Positions 18,901 to 24,837 of a stretch of DNA of 64,000 nucleotides are shown here, piece after piece. The number at the start of each line of letters is the position of its first letter. The first letter of the stretch is position 1. Source of the stretch: Ornithinimicrobium faecis. Its GTDB lineage: Bacteria; Actinomycetota; Actinomycetes; Actinomycetales; Dermatophilaceae. The notes beneath the pieces were generated by a model. The model saw only the letters and a program-made list of their open reading frames with translations, had not been told where the DNA came from and did not search any database. The stretch lies in NCBI RefSeq assembly GCF_023923225.1, contig NZ_CP099489.1:1488001-1552000 (forward strand). Direction: 5' to 3'. The position numbers and the translations under genes are program-made.

Positions 18901-19626
18901 ACCCTGACCGTCGGCGGCGAGCCGGCGGGCACGGCCGTGGCCTTCGATGAGCGCGCCGCGGGCAGCGGTCACCTGCTGCTGAGCTTCACGGCGGTCACGG
19001 ACTATATGGGCCCGGACCGCGGCTGGTCCGAGGGCACCGAGCAGGTCGTGATCGACTCGCTCGAGTGGCTGCTGGTCCCGGTCGACTCGACCGCGCCGGA
19101 GCTGACCTGGGCCCCGGAGGACGGCACCGCGGTGCTCGAGCCCGAGGTCACGGTGGCCGGCACGGTGACCGACGACTCCGAGGATGCCGTGGCGGTGACC
19201 GTCCAGGGCGAGGCCGTGGAGGTCGCCGGCGACGGGTCGTTCTCTGTGGTCGTGCCACTGGTCGAGGGGGTCCAGGACCTCACCGTCGTGGCCACCGACG
19301 CGGCGGGCAACGAGACCTCGCAGACCCGTCAGGTCGCCTTCCACGACCTCGACGCGACCTGGGACGTGGCCGACAACAACGGGCGGACCAAGCCGGTCCG
19401 GCTCGCGCTGACCGACGCCGCCGGTGACGTGGTCGCCGCGGACTCGGCTGTCCTGCACCTGATGCAGGACGGTGAGGTCGTCGAGACGTTCGACATGCGG
19501 TTCACGGGAGCGGGCTATCTCGCGATGGTCCGGGGCGTGCCGCGCGGCGACTATGACCTGCGGGTCATGCTCGATCTGGACGGCTTCGAGGCGCAGGTCG
19601 ACGGGCCGGAGCTGTCGATGGGCTGA
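9994..19626 (+). CDS. Giant secreted S8 subtilase with PQQ-like propeller and five repeated alpha/beta modules
   Basis: 3210 residues. Signal peptide 1-31 (cut after SMA), Ala/Glu-rich region, prodomain about 150-330, then the subtilase with Asp363 (VLDSGID), His405 (GHGTHV), oxyanion Asn502 and Ser578 (GTSMATPH), all intact. Two carboxypeptidase-regulatory-like beta-sandwiches (about 648-805) precede a PQQ-type beta-propeller (about 826-1160). From about 1320 a unit of roughly 370 residues repeats: one alpha/beta domain of about 205 residues plus one or two beta-sandwiches. Five copies of the alpha/beta domain begin near bases 13970, 15073, 16233, 17356 and 18481. An Ig-like domain and a beta-rich tail end the protein. 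No sortase motif or C-terminal membrane anchor is visible, so it is probably released. It stands alone, followed by an 18-bp hairpin. Large opposite-strand openings over it are shadows. Confidence 0.9.
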   Translation: MALRATWSRLLALVLGWSLVLSVFGMAPSMAAVSPPAIGTSPATGTQAAAPVGAAASSGLQPAADAVAADEVELEGESTSLLEGLDVPIADVDPAAAEVTGPNAASTDTEGTADDSAADDSAAEEAAAAVPTSPLEAALVRPEPAEAKINPAVTEALADETDGLVTVVIELTGSADLEAVNAQAQAAGLAAADEARAGFGTYGEEAAREADQAADAARGQVVTDTLRATGADQRAALIADLSATAPEGDAETTTAEADAESAAKESDAEETNTEATDAGAPAVGAPVDLWIVNSVGATIDADTLAELEAREDVAHVRLQEQVELPEMQSEPALPSWSLEKVHAPQTWGEYGYRGEGVTVAVLDSGIDADHPALAGQYRGRDGDHSDSWFVTTGENYPTPGDGNGHGTHVTGSIAGGPPGEVIGVAPDAEFIGVKILTDGGRGGEVGILSGMQWVLAPGGDPAKAPDIASNSWGSGPGNNRVFWEAVAAWRAAGIVPLFANGNDGPAGGTVGNPGGYPHSIGVGATDSNDQIASFSSRGPVVWDGVEYTKPQISAPGAAIRSSWPQDSGQDYHTISGTSMATPHVSGVAALVLSAAPGLSVDELQALLEDTARTEQFMGALPNNAFGHGIVDAYAATTRAAHSGLISGTVSGPEGPVAATITVVDGQATTADATTGDYELYAEGGTQTVQVTAYGFASQEHSVEVTEGGHVELDITLVAQASATLSGTVTAGDAPVSGAAVHIAGQTGTTTYTDQDGAFALQVPHGTHELAVKATGYRPWSGEISIEGDLVQDVSLEALALEGSPTWTQLKANPAGHGLADSGLHAASLEQQWSTRVGTTMFSSPVADEDSVYQLETAGGLTALDKVTGEIRWQVPTGGGQRGTPAISADGETVYVTTGGNATMLALNTQDGSTLWSYDFEGEVPTYASPTIVDGTVYVAVGNGEAGSVHAVDAATGERVWRTAIGGGVFFGPAVADGVAVAASTATGRVVGLDTATGEILWERSETISISLPAIDAGKVYLGTSNETFTSGSVLALDLLTGAEVWETEGGDTQGSSPVLYDDLVILGSHTAGSVSAYDASTGEIVWNHFVGSAVTSSVAVTTGGVVLGASQNWGVYALDATSGEVLWEDQLPAPILASTAVSDDSVIMVARDGTMAAYRSTGGLTGTVTGPDGPVEATVELVGTDYETTTDPATGTYELRAPEGDYTLSISRYGLSTHTQEITLRATSDLTVDATLTAVGNGTVAGTVTDADGTALEGASVTLDGVPLDPASTGADGSFTLEPVAEGTWTLRVEMTGWAPHEQELTVTTGETTSVEIALEGFDLAVVADYNSRLGNILREQGYSVDDLSFAQAAEAPEQYRAIVLNGSSEDQARNNVEAIETLVPAADAAGTSLVVLDSWGATSGAVDEVLAARGSDATVGTGSNDRGQVWLSSDIEHPITAPIDQDRFPILSGKYHAWIEGYEGATLATLGTDEDGARGAGIAYERTSDGSVQVLLPTHSASVLVGPDETWTAGAEEIFVAAVEHATAAQFGTVALTVTGPEGPVDADVSVVDSYEQEPLPGGTGDLFLPAGEHTLRITAPGMTASEQPITVVEGETAELAVELVASDNGSVGGTVTTSSGAPIAGASVAVADGEPVTTGADGTYLIADLAVGTYAVSASADGYTAATVEDVAVTAGTVTQVDLTLQAAPRVAVVGDYDQRMTDFLTAAQIPATATEWEVMDQLGDYDVVILNHPDAIADQQWLENLAAFDEAGVSVIFPAANSPVNTRGIHELSDLTGNPASVERFGGFSSDPPIELTDIADHPITAGLGEEPVIYLNAGADAPYFVDYQGVALGTVGAEGTQVGTGIAYDVRTPDSVHVLLSGLFVAAGTETDVEWAPEGGQLFLNAVRYAGSPNLAQISGSVTDPEGAPIAAARASVEGTNWTATSNSEGEFLLGLPDGTHTVQISAFGYVSQTHEITVVDGAAQDLDIVLELGDVGSLGGTVTGAALPGTGLSDADTTADLMADGIPVEGAVVRISGTARETQTDADGHYTFPNVEVGEQELEIELDGYIRTMHAFDMTAGEHTEDAVILESATVGVVADSDSGVHEGRLKAFLTDWGYTPVDVDWTDGEALAEVDMVLVNDPDEIVEQLPTFLDHANRGDLPVVWTGNRDRGVIERMVTMYGNPETYIEGSLDGNVTTTVTADHPLTQGLPETFATTDEGRMYGGFTGYSGTTVATIASEEGPAGDAIAFDGRTVGSVDVLLSTNGATAYGAVGTRDLVEFYFSPETSRSLTNALQWALTADGLGSDTRGSVVTAAGEPIEATVTVEETGRTYPARAGDGSYVIPLEPGTWTLTAETFGYEPASTSVTIVEGESITSAITLPQSPGAGISGTVVSADGAPVAGASVVVDGTEYADTTAADGTFAFAHLPAGDWLVVASAEGQVTDFVDVTVADGVPATAQARLGVSAHVALIGDNSAGVMGEFLVGNGYTIESFGYRELASVDLASGAFDVVFLNGDSLQPTAEEFTAFLDLAAAHDISVILPSQYNTGSIRTLSAVTGDPESVDSDFEANAVGYLVGAEHPVLDGYEVGETVTLVTRPGSNQQFQSFAGYSGTVLAQTVHPETGNTLDLGLAYDFVTPGSVHLLLGNLAGGYYGSPVRGWTTDAERITLNGVAWAMEARQSDVHGTVTGNGGPVEGATVSVAGTTISDETGADGAYQVGVASGEFTLEVTAAGFEPFSETVTVAPEESLLHDIELTPLAESSLTVTVTDEVTGEPVAGAVVEIEGPTDASADSVEDGTAVFEPVLVGDYALTITGPNHVVATAEVTVGEEPATLTVAIAPIQVGVLGDVRGDLTQFLVAEGVASEEVAWADVAGTIEDYGVVVVNGGEPSEAEFDALISAADEAQVDLVFSGTHGVTEGGLRLLEAHGEGVTVGGQGYRDGAVGLTELAEHPIFADVTDPAHIIGDDGYYSWLSAYEGESLATLTVGGEPAGTAVAFDERAAGSGHLLLSFTAVTDYMGPDRGWSEGTEQVVIDSLEWLLVPVDSTAPELTWAPEDGTAVLEPEVTVAGTVTDDSEDAVAVTVQGEAVEVAGDGSFSVVVPLVEGVQDLTVVATDAAGNETSQTRQVAFHDLDATWDVADNNGRTKPVRLALTDAAGDVVAADSAVLHLMQDGEVVETFDMRFTGAGYLAMVRGVPRGDYDLRVMLDLDGFEAQVDGPELSMG

Positions 19627-19703
19627 CGCTCCCGCGCGATCGCCGCGCTCTCCAGCTCCTCCGACAGAGCTTCCTCGCTTCCCCCAGCTTCCCCCACGGA
19701 AGT

Positions 19704-19743
19704 GACGTGCAGGACCGGTCAGCGGTGACCGGTCCTGCACGTC
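19704..19743. terminator. Perfect 18-bp hairpin terminator
   Basis: GACGTGCAGGACCGGTCA (19704-19721), loop GCGG, and the exact complement 19726-19743. It lies 77 bases after the protease stop and 26 bases before the alcohol dehydrogenase start, so it should insulate the two. No U-tract follows, which is common in high-GC actinobacteria. Confidence 0.85.
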
Positions 19744-19769
19744 GTTGGGGCGGGTGCCACGATGGGCTC

Positions 19770-20954
19770 ATGAGAGCAGTCGTCTGGGACGGACCTGACA
19801 CGCCGATGCGGGTGGAGGAGGTGCCGACGCCGAGCCCCGGGCCTGGGGAGGCCCTGGTGCGCGTCGCCGCGACCGGGGTCTGTCACACCGACCTGCACGT
19901 GATCAAGGGCGAGGTCGCCTTCCCCGCGCCGGGGGTGCTGGGACACGAGATCTCTGGTCACATCGAGAGCCTCGGCGACGGTGTCGAAGGACTCGCTGTC
20001 GGTGACCGGGTCGTGGGGGCGTTCATCATGCCGTGCGGCACCTGCCGTCAGTGCGAGGCAGGCCGAGACGACATGTGCGAGCCGTTCTTCTCGCAGAACC
20101 GGTTGCGCGGCAACCTCTTTGACGGAACCTCCCGGCTCAAGCGGGCCGACGGGTCGAGACTGTCGATGTATTCGATGGCCGGTCTCGCGGAGTTTGCTGT
20201 CGTGCCCGTGACCGCGCTCGCCCCGCTGCCGGACGGCCTGCCGCTGGAGGAGTCTGCGGTGCTCGGGTGTGCGGCGTTCACGGCCTATGGCGCGCTGGCC
20301 CGTGCCGATGGTGACCTGGCCGGGCGCTCGGTCGCTGTCGTGGCCGTTGGGGGCGTCGGCTCGAGCATCATCCAGTTTGCCAAGCACCTCGGTGCGGACC
20401 CGATCATCGCGGTCGATGTCGACGACGCCAAGCTCGAGGCGGCCCGCGGACTGGGCGCCACCATCACGGTCAACTCCACCACGTCCGACGCGCGCGAGGC
20501 CGTCCTCGCTGCCACCGACGGGGCCGGTGCCGAGCTGGTCCTGGAGGTCATCGGGCGCCCGGAGACCGTGGAGCTCGGCGTCTCGCTGCTGCGTGAGGGA
20601 GGCCAGCTGGTCTGTGTCGGCATCGCGGCCGGTGGCGCCACCGCGGCTATTCCGATCACCGGCATGGTGCGCCGCGGACTGACGATCACCGGGTCCTTCG
20701 GCGCCCGCACCCGGCGAGACCTGCCGGAGGTCGTGCGCCTGGCCGACGAGGGAGCCTTCGACGTGCACCGCGCGGTGACCCGACGGTTCACTCTCGACGA
20801 GGCGCCGCAGGCCTATGACCTGCTCGACGCTGGTCAGATCCAGGGGCGCTCGATTGTCGTGATGGGTGACTTACTGCCCAGACGGGTGGCTGAGTCGGAC
20901 GTGTGGTGGCCCAGGGTCGGGCCCACACCGGGCGTAGGCGAGCAGGACGAGTGA
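19770..20954 (+). CDS. Zinc-dependent alcohol dehydrogenase (MDR family)
   Basis: 394 residues from ATG 19770. Catalytic zinc ligands Cys and His in GVCHTDLH and GHEISG; structural zinc cysteines in PCGTCRQCEAGRDDMCEPF; Rossmann motif VAVGGVGSSIIQFAKHLGA. Members of the group oxidise alcohols or reduce aldehydes with NAD(P); the substrate is not readable. The family normally ends near RSIVVMG (about residue 367). Here about 25 extra residues follow, and their codons lie inside a GACGGGTGGCTGAGTC hairpin repeat found elsewhere as a terminator, so the natural stop has probably been lost. Confidence 0.88.
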   Translation: MRAVVWDGPDTPMRVEEVPTPSPGPGEALVRVAATGVCHTDLHVIKGEVAFPAPGVLGHEISGHIESLGDGVEGLAVGDRVVGAFIMPCGTCRQCEAGRDDMCEPFFSQNRLRGNLFDGTSRLKRADGSRLSMYSMAGLAEFAVVPVTALAPLPDGLPLEESAVLGCAAFTAYGALARADGDLAGRSVAVVAVGGVGSSIIQFAKHLGADPIIAVDVDDAKLEAARGLGATITVNSTTSDAREAVLAATDGAGAELVLEVIGRPETVELGVSLLREGGQLVCVGIAAGGATAAIPITGMVRRGLTITGSFGARTRRDLPEVVRLADEGAFDVHRAVTRRFTLDEAPQAYDLLDAGQIQGRSIVVMGDLLPRRVAESDVWWPRVGPTPGVGEQDE

Positions 20955-20984
20955 GTGAGTCACCCGATGACTCATCCACCCGTC
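20881..20984. repeat. Hairpin repeat, GACGGGTGGCTGAGTC family, expanded copy
   Basis: The left arm GACGGGTGGCTGAGTC (20881-20896) is identical to the arms at 59828 and 59928. The right arm GACTCATCCACCCGTC (20969-20984) matches the complement at 15 of 16 positions. About 72 bases separate the arms instead of 7, and GTGTGGTG near the left arm is also in the short copies, so the loop looks enlarged by insertion. The left arm lies inside the alcohol dehydrogenase frame. Confidence 0.7.
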
Positions 20985-21308
20985 CCACTCGATCGCCACA
21001 CACAAGGAGCCCGCTGACCTGACCCAGGCAGCCCGCCGAGCACCCCGATCACGCGGCTCGCCCACCGCCCCGATCGCCCGCACCCGCACACCTGCTCCGG
21101 CCGAGCCCGCCACCAGCCGAGAACGTCACCGGGTCTGGCGAGTGCGCTCAAGGTCCCAATGGGGGGGTTGACCGCACTCACGAGCCGGTGTGATCCGGCC
21201 GGCGCGGTCATCGTGCATCTGGGGTGAGTCCGCGCAAGCCTCGCGTGGCACACAAGAGGTCGGCGATGGCTGGCAGAATGTTGGCACGTCTGACAGTTGG
21301 AGCAGCTC
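20985..21308. other. Intergenic region with no recognisable gene
   Basis: After the hairpin right arm I see only short openings with no family signature. The notable content is the hairpin direct repeat at 21137-21190 and, just before the AbrB-like gene, GGAG (21297-21300) as a ribosome site. No convincing promoter can be named. Confidence 0.5.
21137..21190. repeat. Hairpin direct repeat, left copy
   Basis: GAGTGCGCTCAA at the left pairs with TTGACCGCACTC at the right (11 of 12), with CCC/GGG pairing inside. The following CACTCACGAGCCGGTG is identical to the right copy at 21604-21657. The two copies, about 54 bp each, flank the AbrB-like gene in direct orientation. Confidence 0.75.
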
Positions 21309-21584
21309 ATGAAAGCTCGCGTGTGTGCGTGGGCGCAGATCACACTCCCCACGAAGGTGCGTCGACAACGGGGCGTCCGCGAGGGCGACGGCGTGGCGTT
21401 TCGCTCGATCCGGACGGTCAGGACATCATGCATGGGGCTGAGGACGATCCCGGCTGACCAGGCCTGGTTCTGGACTGACGGTTGGCAGGCTGGCGAACGT
21501 GAGGCCTCCGAGCAGATCGTCGACGGCAAGACGTCCGGCCCACTGAGCGAAGCCGAGTTTCTGGCGGAGCTCGTCACGGACTGA
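21309..21584 (+). CDS. AbrB/MazE-like antitoxin-type DNA-binding protein (possibly degenerate)
   Basis: 91 residues from ATG 21309 (GGAG eight bases upstream). ITLPTKVRRQRGVREGDGVAFR corresponds to the swapped-hairpin AbrB/SpoVT motif (split here as ITLPTKVRRQ and RGVREGDGVAF). The C-terminal DQAWFWTDGWQAGEREA...PLSEAEFLAEL resembles the toxin-wrapping tail of MazE/VapB-type antitoxins. The usual KGQ before the motif is replaced by AWA and the linker reads oddly, so mutation or frame damage is possible. No PIN or other toxin gene follows within 60 bases; it may be an orphan. It lies between two ~54-bp hairpin direct repeats. Confidence 0.55.
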   Translation: MKARVCAWAQITLPTKVRRQRGVREGDGVAFRSIRTVRTSCMGLRTIPADQAWFWTDGWQAGEREASEQIVDGKTSGPLSEAEFLAELVTD

Positions 21585-21603
21585 TGCCACACACCTGCGC
21601 GCT

Positions 21604-21657
21604 GGTGAGCGCATGCAAGGCCCCCATGGGGGCGTTGATCGCACTCACGAGCCGGTG
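21604..21657. repeat. Hairpin direct repeat, right copy
   Basis: Contains the perfect palindrome GCCCCCATGGGGGC and ends GCACTCACGAGCCGGTG, as in the left copy at 21137-21190. About 45 of 52 positions match. Its right end covers the last codons of the minus-strand hypothetical gene, so this copy probably acts as that gene's terminator and the left copy is a duplicate. Confidence 0.75.
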
Positions 21658-22172
21658 AGGTCGGCCGAGGTCGCCATCGCCTGGGCCACCACCGTGCCGA
21701 TGGAGCTGTCGATCACGCTGGCATCGGCAGGTGACACGAACAGCCCAGCGTCGCTCTCGGAGTCCAGGCCGCAGCGCTCCACGACCGTGGCGGGTGCGGC
21801 ATGGTCGCCGGCATAGCCCCGACCCGCCCCCTCGTTGCGCATCGGCGTGACTCGCAGTTGCTCCTGCTTCAGCGTGACCTCCACGAGGAGCACTCCGGCG
21901 CGTTCGAGCGCGTGCCGGGTGCCATAGCCCAGCGCCTGGGCAGGCAGCCCCATCTCCTTCCAGGCAGTGCGCACGGAGAAGGGCAGCCGCCCACGACTCG
22001 TCGAGTGCTCCAGCCCGGCCCGGACGGCGGCGCCGAGCACGGCAGGGTCCGGGGCGGCACCCTCGATCTGCTGCAGCCAGCCGTCCTCGAAATAGACACC
22101 CGACTCAAACGGCGAGCGGGCCGCCACCAGCCAGGTGTCCCCGTCCCGCCACACGCTCACCTCTCGTCGCAC
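21645..22172 (-). CDS. Hypothetical protein
   Basis: About 175 residues. I do not recognise the family. The N-terminus REVSVWRDGDTWLVAARSP looks like a small beta-hairpin domain of the kind seen in short actinobacterial proteins; the rest is mixed. Start choice is uncertain: GTG 22205 opens the frame, but the strong purine run GAGGAGAGGGG precedes tandem GTG codons at 22175 and 22172, so the latter is preferred. The gene stands alone between the AbrB-like gene (convergent) and dispersed element B. Confidence 0.6.
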   Translation of the reverse strand: MRREVSVWRDGDTWLVAARSPFESGVYFEDGWLQQIEGAAPDPAVLGAAVRAGLEHSTSRGRLPFSVRTAWKEMGLPAQALGYGTRHALERAGVLLVEVTLKQEQLRVTPMRNEGAGRGYAGDHAAPATVVERCGLDSESDAGLFVSPADASVIDSSIGTVVAQAMATSADLTGS

Positions 22173-22242
22173 CACGGTCCCCTCTCCTCGTCGTGAGAGA
22201 CCCACGGTAACCAGGCTGCGAGCCCAGAGAAGCCGCGGAAGT

Positions 22243-22342
22243 GTGCATTCAGACAGGTGACGTCACGGACCGATCGCATCACTGCTGGTCAGGGAGGTGC
22301 AGGCCTGGCGGATCGCTCACGTTGCCTGTTGGTGTGCACGCG
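22243..22342. repeat. Dispersed intergenic element, copy B
   Basis: 100 bp, with ends GTGCATTCAGACAGGTGACG and ACGTTGCCTGTTGGTGTGCA in inverted arrangement and the centre GATCGCATCACTGCTGGTCAG. Same family as 9557-9654 and 56836-56936. It lies between two minus-strand genes, downstream of the luciferase-like gene. Confidence 0.7.
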
Positions 22343-22379
22343 CGGGCCGCAGGTGGGCGGCGAATCGGCTGTGGCTGCG

Positions 22380-23396
22380 TCAGGACGTGGCGACGACGTG
22401 CTCGCGCAGGGCGGGGATGATGATCTCGCCATACTGCCGCAGCGTCTCCTCCTTGCTGTCGTGCATCACATAGGCCGCGAACTGGTCGACGCCAAGGTCC
22501 TTGAGCGCCTTCAGCTTGTCGATGTGGTCCTGGGCGGTGCCGAGCAGACAGAACCGGTCGACGATCTCGTCGGGCACGAAGTCGACGTGGTCGTTGTCCG
22601 TCTGGCCGTGGGTGTTGTAGTCATACCCGGTGCGGTTGGCGATGTAGTCGGTCAGCGTCTGGGGGATCGCACCTGAGGTGCCATAGCGATCGACGAGATC
22701 GGCGATGTGGTTGCCGACCATGCCCCCGAACCAGCGGCTCTGCTCGCGCTGGTGGTCCAGATCGGACCCGACGTAGGCCGGGGCGGCCACGCAGATCTTG
22801 ATCGACATCGGGTCGCGACCAGCCGCCTCGGCCGCGTCGCGGACCGCCGTGATCATCCACTGGGTGATGTCGAGGTCGGCCAGCTGCAGGATGTAGCCGT
22901 CGGCCACCTCGCCCGTCAGGGCCAGCGCCTTCGGCCCGTAGGCCGCGACCCAGACCTCGAGCGAGGACCCGGTCGACCAGGGGAACTGCAGCGTCACGCC
23001 CTCGTGCTCCACCGACCGCGAGTTGGCCAGTTCCCGGATGACGTGGACGCTCTCGCGCAGCGTCCGCAGGGTGCACGGGGTGCCGTTGAGGACCCGGACC
23101 GCAGAGTCCCCGCGCCCGATCCCGCAGACGGTGCGGTTGCCATACATCTCGTTGAGGGTGGCGAAGACGCTCGCGGTCACGGTCCAGTCCCGGGTCAGCG
23201 GGTTGGTGACAAAAGGCCCCACGACCAGCTTGCGGGTGGCCGCCAGGATCGCCGAGTGGATGACATAGGGCTCCTGCCACAGCAGGTGACTGTCGAAGGT
23301 CCACACGTGACTGAAGCCGTGGTGCTCGGCCAGCTGGGCGAGCTGGACGACCCGGCTCGAGGGCGGGTTGGTCTGCAGAACCGCTCCAAAGTCCAT
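22380..23396 (-). CDS. LLM-class (luciferase-like) F420- or flavin-dependent oxidoreductase
   Basis: 338 residues, single TIM-barrel of the bacterial luciferase superfamily. Features: the N-terminal strand MDFGAVLQTNPPSS, GFSHVWTFDSHLLW, LVVGPFVTNPLTRDWTVTAS, GIGRGDSAVR, and the C-terminal LLGTAQDHIDKLKAL. It most resembles the F420-dependent branch near methylenetetrahydromethanopterin reductase. It is the third gene of an operon with a dihydropyrimidinase-type enzyme (9-base gap) and a beta-ureidopropionase-type enzyme, so a redox step in pyrimidine or hydantoin breakdown is a reasonable inference. The cofactor cannot be assigned with certainty. Confidence 0.82.
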   Translation of the reverse strand: MDFGAVLQTNPPSSRVVQLAQLAEHHGFSHVWTFDSHLLWQEPYVIHSAILAATRKLVVGPFVTNPLTRDWTVTASVFATLNEMYGNRTVCGIGRGDSAVRVLNGTPCTLRTLRESVHVIRELANSRSVEHEGVTLQFPWSTGSSLEVWVAAYGPKALALTGEVADGYILQLADLDITQWMITAVRDAAEAAGRDPMSIKICVAAPAYVGSDLDHQREQSRWFGGMVGNHIADLVDRYGTSGAIPQTLTDYIANRTGYDYNTHGQTDNDHVDFVPDEIVDRFCLLGTAQDHIDKLKALKDLGVDQFAAYVMHDSKEETLRQYGEIIIPALREHVVATS

Positions 23397-23405
23397 GTCC
23401 CCGCC

Positions 23406-24827
23406 TCAGACCAGATACTGACTGAGGCCGCGCTTGAGATAGCTCCCGTGCCCCGCCGAGCCGTGATAGTCCCCGTCATTGACGATCACCCGACCCCGGG
23501 AGAGCACGGTGTCGACATGTCCGTCGATCTCGAAGCCCTCCCACGCGGCATAGTCCATGTTCATGTGGTGCGTCTTCTCCAGCCCGATGGACGTGTGCCC
23601 CTTCGGGTCATAGACCACGATGTCGGCGTCGGCGCCGGGGGCGATGAGCCCCTTGGTGCCATACAGACCGAACATCCGCGCCGGCGTGGTGGAGGTCAGC
23701 TCGACCCACCGCTCCAGGCTGATCTCGCCGGTCACCACGCCCTGGAACATCAGGTTCATCCGGTGCTCCACCGAGCCGATGCCGTTGGGGATCGCCCGGA
23801 AGTCACCGCGCCCGAGCTCCTTCTGGTCCTTCATGCAGAACGGGCAGTGGTCGGTGGAGACCATCTGCAGATCGTTGGTCCGCAGTCCCTGCCACATCGC
23901 CGCCTGATGGCCCTCCTCCCGCGAGCGAAGCGGCGTGGAGCACACCCACTTGGCGCCCTCGAAGCCCGGCGCCCCGAGCTGCTCCTCGAGGGAAAGGTAG
24001 AGGTATTGCGGGCAGGTCTCGCCGAAGACGTTGCGGCCGCGTCCGCGGGCGGCGGCGAGCTGCTCGACGGCCTGCTTCGCGCTGACGTGCACGACATACA
24101 GCGGCGCCTCGGTGACGTCCGCCAGCATGATCGCCCGGTGCGTGGCCTCCTCCTCCATCTGCCAGGCCCGCGCGATGCCGTGGTAGTAGGGAGAGGTCTT
24201 GCCCTGGTTGTAGAGCTGCTCGGCCAGCACGTCGATCGCAGGCCCGTTCTCCGCGTGCATCATCGTCAGCAGGCCCAGGTCTGCGGCCTTCTGCATCGCC
24301 CGCAGGATCTGGGCGTCGTCGCTGTAGAAGACCCCGGGATAGGCCATGAACAACTTGTAGCTGCTGATGCCCTCGTCGAGCAGGGTCTCCATGGCCTTGA
24401 GGGAGAACTCGTCGACGCCGCCGATGATCTGGTGGAAGCCGTAGTCGACGGCGCAGTTGCCGCCGGCTTTGTCGTGCCAGGCGGCCAGCCCCTCCTCGAC
24501 CCGCTCGCCATAGCGCTGGATCGCGAAGTCGATGATCGTGGTGGTTCCACCCCAGGCAGCAGCCCGGGTGCCGGTCTCGAAGGTGTCGGACGCCTCGGTG
24601 CCACCGAACGGCATCTGCATGTGGGTGTGGGCGTCGATCCCGCCGGGGATGACGTATTTGCCGGCAGCGTCGAGCACCGTGTCGACGCTGCCGGCGAGGT
24701 CGTGACCGAGCACGGTGGACCCTGGGGAGAGCACGGCGACAACCTTCTCGCCGTCAACGAGCACGTCGGCCTCGGTGCGGCCCGTGGAGGAGACGACGGT
24801 GCCGCCCCGGATGAGTGTGGTGGTCAC
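23406..24827 (-). CDS. Dihydropyrimidinase / D-hydantoinase
   Basis: 473 residues from GTG 24827 (GAGGAG six bases upstream); the longer opening is not supported. Cyclic amidohydrolase: metal-binding GGIDAHTHMQMPFGG, the lysine to be carbamylated in SYKLFMAYPG, then MHAENG, YVVHVSAKQA and STDHCPF, in family order. It hydrolyses the amide of dihydrouracil, dihydrothymine or 5-substituted hydantoins to N-carbamoyl products, which the upstream gene's enzyme would then decarbamoylate. Starts 10 bases after the amidohydrolase stop. Confidence 0.92.
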   Translation of the reverse strand: MTTTLIRGGTVVSSTGRTEADVLVDGEKVVAVLSPGSTVLGHDLAGSVDTVLDAAGKYVIPGGIDAHTHMQMPFGGTEASDTFETGTRAAAWGGTTTIIDFAIQRYGERVEEGLAAWHDKAGGNCAVDYGFHQIIGGVDEFSLKAMETLLDEGISSYKLFMAYPGVFYSDDAQILRAMQKAADLGLLTMMHAENGPAIDVLAEQLYNQGKTSPYYHGIARAWQMEEEATHRAIMLADVTEAPLYVVHVSAKQAVEQLAAARGRGRNVFGETCPQYLYLSLEEQLGAPGFEGAKWVCSTPLRSREEGHQAAMWQGLRTNDLQMVSTDHCPFCMKDQKELGRGDFRAIPNGIGSVEHRMNLMFQGVVTGEISLERWVELTSTTPARMFGLYGTKGLIAPGADADIVVYDPKGHTSIGLEKTHHMNMDYAAWEGFEIDGHVDTVLSRGRVIVNDGDYHGSAGHGSYLKRGLSQYLV

Positions 24828-24837
24828 AGTGTGCTCC

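Noticed and set aside
20955..21308. Attachment site or integrated element near the AbrB-like gene
   Set aside because: No integrase, tRNA or insertion sequence is nearby; direct hairpin repeats alone do not support an integrated element.
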